From Leptospira ellinghausenii (lineage in GTDB: Bacteria; Spirochaetota; Leptospiria; Leptospirales; Leptospiraceae), in assembly GCF_003114815.1 (NCBI RefSeq), contig NZ_BFAZ01000005.1, positions 186,001 through 250,000 of the forward strand: a stretch of DNA of 64,000 nucleotides, in the 5' to 3' direction. The notes beneath the pieces are model-generated. The model searched no databases. It had not been told where the DNA came from and saw only the letters and a list, made by a program, of their open reading frames with translations. Below are positions 33,749 to 41,782 of this stretch, one piece after another (position 1 is the first letter of the stretch; every line of letters begins with the position of its first letter). A program made the translations under genes and the position numbers.

Positions 33749-34957
33749 TTAGGCAACAATTTGACCCTCTTTTGATTTGAAGTGGCCCAATTTTTCTTCC
33801 AAACGTTTTCTGCTTTTGATGGTAATTCGGTTGGGTTCGATCACAAGATTTGTATCTGCTTTGAATTCATCGATACTTTCCTGTTTTAGTTTGATGATCC
33901 CACACATATTACACAACTCTTCCATCTGGATATATATCGTATGGGGAGTGGATAAACTTACATCTAAATTTCGACCGAGTCGAATGTCCTGGTCACGGAT
34001 TGAATTGTACAAATACGCGTAAAGTCTGGTGACTGGAGTTTTCAAACGCAATATGACCAGTCTTTGGTGGGAAAACCAAATTCGACGTGCGATACTTTCA
34101 AAAATCTTTTGCAGTAACGACGGTCCTACTGACTCAAATAAATTCTCTGGAGTCACTCTTAGCATTTTGCTCTTGGTCTCGGTGATCGCAGATGCCATCC
34201 TCGGAGCATTGTCAATGAGGGACATTTCGCCAAAAATCTCACCTGGCCCGAGGACATCGATTACGTATTCAAATCCACGGACAATTCCAAATAGTTTTAC
34301 ATTCCCTTCTAACACAACGTAGATCTCGTTACTCTTTTCGCTTTCGACAAAAAGAACTTCGCCTGCTTCCAACGTGGACTGCATATTGTCCCAAGGAAAT
34401 GGTTTATAGGAAGTTGCAACTGACTTAAATAAGTCGGACGCTTCCTGTACATTGTCTGTGGAATTGTTTTCTTTGGACCATTTGAGAAAGGCTTGTAGTG
34501 AATAAGCTGCCAGATTTGGTTTTTGCCAAGAAAGATAAGTCCGTGCATTTTGTACCAAACGTTCAGGATGGTATTCGCGATCCGCTGGTTTATTTGCTTT
34601 TGATAGATGTTTTTGAAGGGTTCTTAATTCTCTGGAATAAAGACCTAAAATCTTCATTGCAAGTTCTTTACGTTCTTTTAGGTAAGAACCAAGCAGGCGG
34701 ATTGGAATTTGCACCAATTCTACATCTGTATCAGCAAACAATGTGACAAGGAACCTATGTTCAGTGAGTGCAGAAACCAAACCAAAACTATCCCCTGCTT
34801 CATAATAAGCTAGTTCATGGTCTACTACGATGTGTTCGGAATCAACCGAAACCCGGCCCGATTTAACGATGAAAAAATTCCCAGTATTGACGGAATTTTG
34901 GACAACAATGGCTGCCCCTTTCGAGTATGTTACAATTTTGATATCTTCTACGGACAC
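33749..34957 (-). CDS. protein with two cyclic nucleotide-binding domains
   Basis: 402 residues. cNMP-type beta barrels lie at about 10-115 (VKSGRVSVD; YEAGDSFGLVSAL) and about 190-300 (LEAGEVLFVESEKSNEIYVVLEGNVKLFG; LGPGEIFGEMSLIDNAPRMAS). The second has the canonical GEIFGEMSLIDNAPRMA phosphate cassette with Glu and Arg; the first is more divergent. The C-terminal ~100 residues are helical with ELCNMCGII and resemble the Crp effector half, but a clear helix-turn-helix is not obvious. It begins 41 bases after eboF on the same strand with no visible terminator, so it may be co-transcribed with the ebo genes and could be their sensor. Confidence 0.82.
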   Translation of the reverse strand: MSVEDIKIVTYSKGAAIVVQNSVNTGNFFIVKSGRVSVDSEHIVVDHELAYYEAGDSFGLVSALTEHRFLVTLFADTDVELVQIPIRLLGSYLKERKELAMKILGLYSRELRTLQKHLSKANKPADREYHPERLVQNARTYLSWQKPNLAAYSLQAFLKWSKENNSTDNVQEASDLFKSVATSYKPFPWDNMQSTLEAGEVLFVESEKSNEIYVVLEGNVKLFGIVRGFEYVIDVLGPGEIFGEMSLIDNAPRMASAITETKSKMLRVTPENLFESVGPSLLQKIFESIARRIWFSHQRLVILRLKTPVTRLYAYLYNSIRDQDIRLGRNLDVSLSTPHTIYIQMEELCNMCGIIKLKQESIDEFKADTNLVIEPNRITIKSRKRLEEKLGHFKSKEGQIVA

Positions 34958-34998
34958 TGAATTAAAAAAAATGATTTATAAAGGTACGAGTCAAACAT

Positions 34999-36393
34999 TT
35001 AAATCTCCGAAGTCATCTGCTCCCAGATGAAATCGTACACTTTTATAGCAGAAATATTTTTCTTAGGGAGAGGGATTTCTGCTGAAAAAATAGGGTAAAA
35101 TTCTGGACTCTTTGGAAATCCACCATGGGAACCTCTTACCAAACCAGCATCTAATGGAATGACATCCATTAAGTAACGAAAGCCAAGTTTTTTCTTGATT
35201 AATGTCCAAATCACCTTCCATTTTACAAACTTTTGACTTGGGTTTAAAAAGAGTTCTGCAGGATCATACCCAGGTTTTCGATGGATGTCCACCAAGCGAG
35301 CGTAATCTGGAGCTTCTTTGTCGTTCATCCAATAATAGTAAGTAAACCAAAAGCCGTCTTTTGCAACTAAAACAAGATCTCCCGATCTTTCATGGTGAAT
35401 GTGGTATTTTTTTTGTTCTCTTTTATCAAGGACTAATGCAACACCTGGTATTTGTTTGGCGATTTTTTTTGTACGTTGTATGGTTTCCACATCTTTACAA
35501 TAAATATGTGAGACTTGGTGGTCAGATACTGCAAAAGCCTGGGATGCACCTGGATCTAAAAGTTCGTACCAACGTTCCTTTCTTACTTGGATTAGATTGT
35601 TTTCTCTTAAAACTCGATTGATATGAATGGGTGTGTGAACATCACTAATTCCATACTCAGAAAGTAAAATCACTTTGGCATTTTTCTTTTGGTAGGATTC
35701 CACTAACTCTTTTACAATCTGATCCAGTTCTGATAGTTCCTTTTTTAGTTTGGATACGTTAGAACCAACCTTTTGTAACCCATAATCCAAATGGGGTAAA
35801 TACACTAGTGTCAATGTAGGATCATATTTTTGGTCTACATATAGAGTGGCATCTTTGATCCATTTTGTAGAACGAATATTTGCATTTGGTCCCCAAAAAT
35901 GGAATAGTGGGAAAGCTCCAAATTTATTTTGTAGTTCGTCTCTTAATTCAGGTGGATGGGAATAACAATCAGGTGCCTTGACTCCATCTGCATGGTATTG
36001 TGGTCTTGGTGTAACAGAATAATCTGCAGAAGAGTACATATTGTACCACCAAAACATTTTGGAACATGTAAATGTAGGATCAATTTTTTTGGCTTTTTCC
36101 CAAAGTTTTTCTCCATAGACCAAATGATTGGATTGTTTCCAAAATTTCACTTCGGAATCAATTCGGTCATACCATCCATTCCCCACAATTCCATGTTCAT
36201 TTGGCCATTTACCAGTTAGGTAGGTGCTTTGTACGCTTGTAGTGACACCAGGTAACATTGGTTCAATGAGAGTATGGTTATTTAATTTGAGATATTGTTT
36301 TAAAAAGGGAGTGTGTTCCGAAATTACACTTTTCGAAAGCCCCACTATATTGATGACTACTGTTTTTTGCAATTTTGATTTTGTTTGTTTCAT
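34999..36393 (-). CDS. eboF: EboF: alkaline phosphatase/nucleotide pyrophosphatase-superfamily protein
   Basis: 464 residues. The type I phosphodiesterase core is recognisable: LPGVTTSVQSTYLTGKWPNEHGIVGNGW with nucleophile candidate Thr51, LPHLDYGLQ, LLSEYGISDVHTPIHIN and the C-terminal GSHGGFP. These supply the two-metal site of the NPP/alkaline phosphatase superfamily. No signal peptide is seen, so it is probably cytoplasmic. Its ATG overlaps the eboE stop by four bases (ATGA). As last gene of the ebo set it may trim a phosphate or nucleotide group from the product. Assignment to EboF rests on superfamily plus position; the chemistry is unknown. Confidence 0.82.
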   Translation of the reverse strand: MKQTKSKLQKTVVINIVGLSKSVISEHTPFLKQYLKLNNHTLIEPMLPGVTTSVQSTYLTGKWPNEHGIVGNGWYDRIDSEVKFWKQSNHLVYGEKLWEKAKKIDPTFTCSKMFWWYNMYSSADYSVTPRPQYHADGVKAPDCYSHPPELRDELQNKFGAFPLFHFWGPNANIRSTKWIKDATLYVDQKYDPTLTLVYLPHLDYGLQKVGSNVSKLKKELSELDQIVKELVESYQKKNAKVILLSEYGISDVHTPIHINRVLRENNLIQVRKERWYELLDPGASQAFAVSDHQVSHIYCKDVETIQRTKKIAKQIPGVALVLDKREQKKYHIHHERSGDLVLVAKDGFWFTYYYWMNDKEAPDYARLVDIHRKPGYDPAELFLNPSQKFVKWKVIWTLIKKKLGFRYLMDVIPLDAGLVRGSHGGFPKSPEFYPIFSAEIPLPKKNISAIKVYDFIWEQMTSEI

Positions 36394-37607
36394 TTTGGAT
36401 CGTTTATCTTATCGCTCATCATTGTTTGTAACCAATCAAGTTCTCTTACGATGGATGCTTCTAAAGAAATTTGTAAGGGTGTGGGAAGGACATTCCAAGT
36501 GTATGTTTCAATTTCCAATACATTTGTAAAGGGCGATTGTTTCTGAATTTTCAAGACTGTAACCAATTCTTCTTGTGTAGACAAAAACTCACCATACGAA
36601 TCTAAAAATATCGGAACATGAAAATGGATTCTCCATTCTTCGCCCATCTCAGCACCATTAAGGATTGCTTCCCCTAAGTCTTTATACGAGAGTATCGCTC
36701 CATTTCGTTTCACTGACACAACTTGGTGTAAGTATTTTTTTTCATCAAAAGGTTTTAATAAATTGAGTTTTTCTTCGATCGATCCAGAAAATTCCACCTT
36801 TAAAGCGGAACTCACTTGGATCCTTCCCACTTTAATTCCAGTCCGTTTTAACTCTGAAAACAATACATCATTCATCTCGTGTGTGACTGCTAGGTGGCAC
36901 ACATCCAAACAAAATCGAATGTGTTCTTTGGTATTTTGAATGGCAATTGTTTGATCAAATCCAAACTCTTTTTTTAAAATTGGTAGTGCCATAGGCAAAA
37001 GTTCATTTTCATACCAATGGACCAAATTTGCAAAAGTTCCGAGGAAACCATCCGGCTCTGGTTCAATGTCTAAGTGTAGGATTCGTGATTCCTTTTTTTT
37101 AATTCGGATCAAGTCGACTAGTGTTTGAATGATGAAATGATTACACTTATTTTTCCTTTTTAAAAAATCCGTTTCATTGGACTCAAAATAGAGATACGAA
37201 AGCGGAGGGGTGGAAACACCTCCTTCTTCTCCTAGAGGCAACATTTCATTTAATAGTAAAAACAATCGTTTTGTATATTCATACCTTTCGTTCGTTGACC
37301 AATCGGGATGATAAACACCTTCTTTCACTACTTCAGAATGGAATCCTCCATACGGAAATCCATTGATTGAAATCACATACATCGATTCCTGTTTGAGCCA
37401 TTTTTTCCATTCTAAAAGAATTTCTTTTTGAGAAAGGTTTAGCGAAGCTTCATTGGATAAACGTAGACCAATTCCAAAAGGTTCATTCGGTGAAATTTGT
37501 GTTTTGATTTTAGGAAGATAATTTTTTAATTCCTGAAAATGGTCTTCCCATGATTCTCCAACATGGATATTGGAACAATAGGTTATGTGTCCATATTTTG
37601 TTTTCAA
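36390..37607 (-). CDS. eboE: EboE: xylose-isomerase-like TIM-barrel protein
   Basis: 405 residues of the sugar phosphate isomerase/epimerase type. Metal-site acidic residues and histidines are suggested by LHLDIEPEPDG, FCLDVCHLAV and IHFHVPIF. The N-terminus HITYCSNIHVGESWEDHF is characteristic of EboE-like proteins in ebo clusters as I know them. Both ends overlap neighbours by four bases (ATGA with eboD upstream and with eboF downstream), so translation is coupled. The likely role is isomerising or epimerising a cyclitol or sugar intermediate, by analogy only. Confidence 0.83.
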   Translation of the reverse strand: MKTKYGHITYCSNIHVGESWEDHFQELKNYLPKIKTQISPNEPFGIGLRLSNEASLNLSQKEILLEWKKWLKQESMYVISINGFPYGGFHSEVVKEGVYHPDWSTNERYEYTKRLFLLLNEMLPLGEEGGVSTPPLSYLYFESNETDFLKRKNKCNHFIIQTLVDLIRIKKKESRILHLDIEPEPDGFLGTFANLVHWYENELLPMALPILKKEFGFDQTIAIQNTKEHIRFCLDVCHLAVTHEMNDVLFSELKRTGIKVGRIQVSSALKVEFSGSIEEKLNLLKPFDEKKYLHQVVSVKRNGAILSYKDLGEAILNGAEMGEEWRIHFHVPIFLDSYGEFLSTQEELVTVLKIQKQSPFTNVLEIETYTWNVLPTPLQISLEASIVRELDWLQTMMSDKINDPK

Positions 37608-38764
37608 CGGAAATTGACCAAAGTATCAAAAGCAGACATTAAAATTGATATATCCATGGAATACACTTCTTTCGGTTTCCCTATTTCATCTAACATTAAC
37701 AATGTGAGTTTACCACCTAGATGTTCTCTAAACTCTTCTAAGGCAATTTCTAAATTTTCTTTTCCTTTCTCTAATAAAATCGGGAAATTCAAGGTAAACC
37801 CGAGTCCCAATAACAAACGTAAAATCCGTAAATATTCGGATTCTTTTAAATCACCACACAAAAAGGAATAGATCGAATCGAGTGCAATTCCCACCGCCAC
37901 TGCTTCTCCATGTCGAATGGAAAAATTGGAAAGGTATTCTAATTTATGTGCAAACCAATGCCCAAAATCCAAAGGCCTTGAAGAACCAAATTCGAAAGGA
38001 TCCCCACTACGGATGTGTTCCATGTGAAGCCTCGCACAGTCGAAGACTAACTGTTCCATCACATCAATGTTTCGGTTCACGAGTGAATTCACATTCAATT
38101 CTATCCAACGAAAAAAAGATTCCTCTTTAATCAAAGATACCTTTACAGCTTCTGCTATCCCAGAACGCCAATCTCTATCATCCAGAGAAATAAGAAACGA
38201 TGAGTCATTAAACACAGCAATGGGTGGTGCAAAAGTACCTAAGAAGTTTTTTTTCCCAAAGTAATTGATGCTATTTTTAACTCCGACTCCCGAATCATTT
38301 TGAGAAAGGACAGTTGTTGGAACTCTTAACAAACGAATGCCACGATGAGATACTGCAGTTGCAAATCCTACCATATCAAGAAAGGCACCACCCCCAATCG
38401 CCATCACATAGGAGTGCCTATCTATCCCATACTCACTGATGCCAGAGGAAACCAATTCCCAAAATTCATTTTTGTTTTTGGAATTTTCTCCGCCAGGGAT
38501 TGTCAAAATATTTTTTACCAATTGAACAGATGTTACATTTGATTCAAAATAGGATTGTATGGACTCTCGAAAGTGTTTCTGATGCAACAGAATTCCATCA
38601 TCTACAACAACCAAAACTTTCTTTTTGGATCCTTTTTGTTCTTGTAAACCAAAGAAATTTCGTAGAACCAAATTTTCTAAAGCAAACAAATGTTTTGTGA
38701 AAAATACTTCATATCGATATGATACTTGAAACTCAGATTGAAGCCTTTTAAATCGATTTTCCAT
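37604..38764 (-). CDS. eboD: EboD: 3-dehydroquinate synthase-like sugar phosphate cyclase
   Basis: 386 residues from ATG 38764. A longer frame back to 39049 overlaps eboC and is rejected because the cyclase fold begins here. NAD-binding and active-site features are present: PGGENSKN (about 90-97), AIGGGAFLDMVGFAT (122-136), RVPTTVLSQNDSGVGVKN (147-164), and metal ligands Glu205, His269 (DFGHWFAHKLE) and His285 (RHGEAVAVG). The FGHWFAHKLE form matches cyclitol synthases of the EEVS/EboD branch better than AroB (FGHTxGHA). It probably converts a sugar phosphate into a cyclic polyol; the substrate is unproven. Starts eight bases after eboC and overlaps eboE by four. Confidence 0.87.
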   Translation of the reverse strand: MENRFKRLQSEFQVSYRYEVFFTKHLFALENLVLRNFFGLQEQKGSKKKVLVVVDDGILLHQKHFRESIQSYFESNVTSVQLVKNILTIPGGENSKNKNEFWELVSSGISEYGIDRHSYVMAIGGGAFLDMVGFATAVSHRGIRLLRVPTTVLSQNDSGVGVKNSINYFGKKNFLGTFAPPIAVFNDSSFLISLDDRDWRSGIAEAVKVSLIKEESFFRWIELNVNSLVNRNIDVMEQLVFDCARLHMEHIRSGDPFEFGSSRPLDFGHWFAHKLEYLSNFSIRHGEAVAVGIALDSIYSFLCGDLKESEYLRILRLLLGLGFTLNFPILLEKGKENLEIALEEFREHLGGKLTLLMLDEIGKPKEVYSMDISILMSAFDTLVNFR

Positions 38765-38772
38765 TTTTTCTG

Positions 38773-39636
38773 TTACGTGACTGCAAAATACTTTGCGATT
38801 AAAAATGACAAAGGTAACAAAAAAAGAATGAGAATTGCAATTGGTATCACCCCAGAAGCGGCAGCAAAACTGGCGTTCAAAAGAATTAATGTTAATACGC
38901 CCGTTTTTACTGACTTCCCGATCAAAGTAGGTGAAGGATTTTGGATGGCTCGCCAAAGTGTTGGGAATAAAATCAAAGAATGTAGTGTGATAAAAGGAAA
39001 TGTATAAAGAAAGTAGTGATTGTAAATGGAATAGATAATTTGTGAACAAAAAACACCCAGATACAAAAATCCCGCGATAAAAAATCGAATCTTACCACCA
39101 CCAAAAACTTCATTTTGGCTAATGGTTGTAATTGCAGCTATATAAAAAATCGGCAAAACCGATAAACTAACAAACGTCAATGGAATTGATTTTAGGATTG
39201 TCATTCCTAATACCAAATTAAGGCCTCTGCATAATCCCATTACGAAGGGACCCAAAACCAAATGGTGTTTCGCAAATCGATTGTAAGTAATGACAAATAC
39301 CACAATCGAAATTGAAATGATAAAACTAATTTCACTGTATAGGAAAGAGAAAAGAAGTCCCATACCAAATAAGAAAATTCCCATATACAATGCATGTTTG
39401 GAAGGTACTTTTCCTGATGGGATGGGTCTTTCTGGTCTTTCGATTGAATCGATATTCCGATCAAAATAATCATTAAGTACTACACCACCAGCATACAAAC
39501 AGATACTAGCGAGTATTAATAAACTCCCTCCTTTTACCCAAGGGAAGGAAACGATGGCCATACCCGCTAAAATATCAGCAACGGCAGTGACAAGATTTGC
39601 TGGTCTTAATAAAATGAGATAACTTTTAAAATTCAT
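38773..39636 (-). CDS. eboC: EboC: UbiA-family prenyltransferase
   Basis: 287 residues with about eight membrane helices. The first Asp-rich prenyl-diphosphate motif is NDYFDRNID (55-63, Asp56/59/63) followed by RPERPIPSG, as in UbiA enzymes; the second motif region is YNRFAKH. The family attaches an isoprenoid chain to an aromatic or polyol acceptor in the inner membrane. In the ebo context the acceptor may be the EboD product. The start codon follows the eboB stop with no gap. Confidence 0.88.
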   Translation of the reverse strand: MNFKSYLILLRPANLVTAVADILAGMAIVSFPWVKGGSLLILASICLYAGGVVLNDYFDRNIDSIERPERPIPSGKVPSKHALYMGIFLFGMGLLFSFLYSEISFIISISIVVFVITYNRFAKHHLVLGPFVMGLCRGLNLVLGMTILKSIPLTFVSLSVLPIFYIAAITTISQNEVFGGGKIRFFIAGFLYLGVFCSQIIYSIYNHYFLYTFPFITLHSLILFPTLWRAIQNPSPTLIGKSVKTGVLTLILLNASFAAASGVIPIAILILFLLPLSFLIAKYFAVT

Positions 39637-40665
39637 TTAATCGATGTAGAGAGAGTTTTGATTCCATTTGGGAAGTTGCCCCCCTCGCAAAACAGAATTG
39701 CCATGGAATTTTTCATTCGGATCCGAAGGGGTACTCGATTCAAAATCGGATACTTGGATTTGACCACTTTTGGCAAATGCTTCTATTGCATTTTCATACG
39801 TCACCTTACGAATGACATCATGTGGTATCCCACGATTTACCATAAGTGCAGCAGTTTTTGGAATGGCAAGTGGATCCGATATGCCCCAATCAGCACTTGA
39901 ATTGATCATAATTCTTTCAGCACCATATTGTTCTACAATGGATACCATTCTCTTGTTTCCCATTTTAGTAAATGGATAGATTGTGAAGGCAGCATAAAAT
40001 CCTTGGTCTAACACCGACTTAACGGTCTCTTCATTATTATGATCCACAATGACCCAAGAAGGATCTAATCCATGTTCAATGGCGATCGACATGCTCCTTT
40101 CAGTTCCTCTTTTTTTATCTCGATGAGGGGTATGGATTTGCACCGGTAATTTGGCTTCTTTTGCTAATTCCAATTGTAAACGATAGTATTTTTCTTCTAA
40201 TTCCGTTTGGTCATCAAATCCGATTTCACCAACCCCAACCACACCTTCTTTATAAATATAAAGTGGTAAAATCTCCATGACTTCTTCCGCCAATCGTTCG
40301 TTATTTGCTTCTCTCGAATTTAGACCAATGGTACAATAATGTTTGATTCCAAATTGAGAAGAGCGAAACCGTTCCCAACCAACTAAACTACTGTAATAGT
40401 CTTTAAAACTCGAGAGCCCTGTGCGAGGCTGACCTACCCAAAATGCTGGTTCAATGACAGCAACGATCCCTGCTTGTGCCATATTTTGGTAATCATCAGT
40501 TGTCCGAGAAACCATATGAATATGAGGGTCAAAAAATTTGAATCCTTTGATTTTATCTTTATAGTCATTCCATTGCAAATCCATATGCGTTGGTGTATCT
40601 TTTGTTTTGTTTTGATTCTCAAAGTGGGAAGGATTCGTTGTTAGATCTGATTTTTTTTCACACAT
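39637..40665 (-). CDS. eboB: EboB: TatD-like metal-dependent hydrolase
   Basis: 342 residues. Amidohydrolase-type metal motifs are visible: FDPHIH (His48, His50), GEIGFDD, QIHTPHRD, VIVDHNNEE and NSSADWGISDP, in TatD-like order. The first ~28 residues are polar and poorly conserved-looking; Met28 is an alternative start. It should be a cytoplasmic two-metal hydrolase, perhaps cleaving a phosphate or ester in the ebo pathway. It begins six bases after the eboA stop and is followed immediately by eboC. Confidence 0.85.
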   Translation of the reverse strand: MCEKKSDLTTNPSHFENQNKTKDTPTHMDLQWNDYKDKIKGFKFFDPHIHMVSRTTDDYQNMAQAGIVAVIEPAFWVGQPRTGLSSFKDYYSSLVGWERFRSSQFGIKHYCTIGLNSREANNERLAEEVMEILPLYIYKEGVVGVGEIGFDDQTELEEKYYRLQLELAKEAKLPVQIHTPHRDKKRGTERSMSIAIEHGLDPSWVIVDHNNEETVKSVLDQGFYAAFTIYPFTKMGNKRMVSIVEQYGAERIMINSSADWGISDPLAIPKTAALMVNRGIPHDVIRKVTYENAIEAFAKSGQIQVSDFESSTPSDPNEKFHGNSVLRGGQLPKWNQNSLYID

Positions 40666-40671
40666 AAAAAA

Positions 40672-41523
40672 TTAATGATTGTTTCCTAATTTAGACCAAT
40701 CCCATTTCCCATTTTTAATTTCTTCGAGGAATTTTGGATGTTTTGTTCCTAATAATTGGTATGAGTTCAATTCTGATTGTGAACAAATTAAACTAGCTGC
40801 CAGCACATCCTCTTCTCTTCTTGATTTGAATAAGGTTTCGACAAGGTAGAGTTCTCCTTCTGAAAGATAAGGAACCAGTAATTGCCAAACATTGGCAGGC
40901 ACTTCTCTTCCTGCTGACCACCTTTCTTTCACAAAACTGATTAAACTGATTGATAGATTTTGGTTTTTTCTTTCTGACAATCCATAAATCATTTGGATTG
41001 GTTTTTCATTGAAGATCGTTTTTAAAACCAATTGGTTCCAAGCTAACTCTGGAAACTCTTGGTACGGGAAAGGGTTATGTAAAGCAATTGCATCAAAAAC
41101 AAATCCCATATTCGATCGAACTGCATCCGTTGCTCTCGGTAACCAAACTTGTGGGTATGGGAGAATCGGTAAGGAAGAAAACAAGGCAACCAATTCATTT
41201 AATTCCGCAGTATCAAATAAGGTCTCAATTTTTTCGATCAATTCGTCTTTTGAAAGTGTTACTAGAAAACCGAGGAACCAAACACGGCTTAAACGAACTA
41301 AATTCCAATGATTCACTTGAAATCCAGGGAGATTTGGAATCAAGTTTTGATCTTCTACATCTTCTTGGATGATGGTTTTCGAGAGAAACCTTGGTGCTTT
41401 AACAAAGGCAGTCATCAGTGCATTCGGATTGTCTTTCGGAATCGAGTCCAACCACTTTATTTCTGATTCGGTAGTATGTTTTTTCAGCAATGGATAAAAA
41501 TAGGAAGAATAAGAAGTTGGCAT
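40672..41523 (-). CDS. eboA: EboA-domain protein
   Basis: 283 residues from ATG 41523 (an in-frame TTG lies nine bases earlier). The protein looks wholly helical, with HEAT-like repeats and no catalytic motif. Characteristic stretches are ALHNPFPYQEFPELAWNQLVLK and WLPRATDAVRSN. Proteins of this kind open ebo clusters and have no assigned biochemical role; a scaffold or adaptor function is possible. It is the promoter-proximal gene of the six-gene unit; no clear ribosome-binding site is seen. Identification depends on both the sequence pattern and the conserved order of the five genes after it. Confidence 0.83.
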   Translation of the reverse strand: MPTSYSSYFYPLLKKHTTESEIKWLDSIPKDNPNALMTAFVKAPRFLSKTIIQEDVEDQNLIPNLPGFQVNHWNLVRLSRVWFLGFLVTLSKDELIEKIETLFDTAELNELVALFSSLPILPYPQVWLPRATDAVRSNMGFVFDAIALHNPFPYQEFPELAWNQLVLKTIFNEKPIQMIYGLSERKNQNLSISLISFVKERWSAGREVPANVWQLLVPYLSEGELYLVETLFKSRREEDVLAASLICSQSELNSYQLLGTKHPKFLEEIKNGKWDWSKLGNNH

Positions 41524-41782
41524 AAAATACAACTAAGAGAATGATTTTTGGGAACAAAAGTGGAGTAAACCAAATATTAGTGGTTTTACGAAGCTTTCCC
41601 CCCTCTGCCTAATTTTCAATCATTAGTATGTCTCTTAGCAAAACTAAAAAAATAGTATCCAAAATCTTCAATAAACTGTACAAATTCCAACTTTAAAATA
41701 AGGTGTCCTACGCATCTATAAATTTATGGATAGGAAACAGGTTAGGTCTCATATTCACTGGCAAAAATCACGGGAGTACCAA

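Noticed and set aside
38765..39049. 95-residue N-terminal extension of the eboD frame
   Set aside because: It lies wholly inside eboC in another frame, starts with a non-ATG codon, and the cyclase fold begins at ATG 38764.
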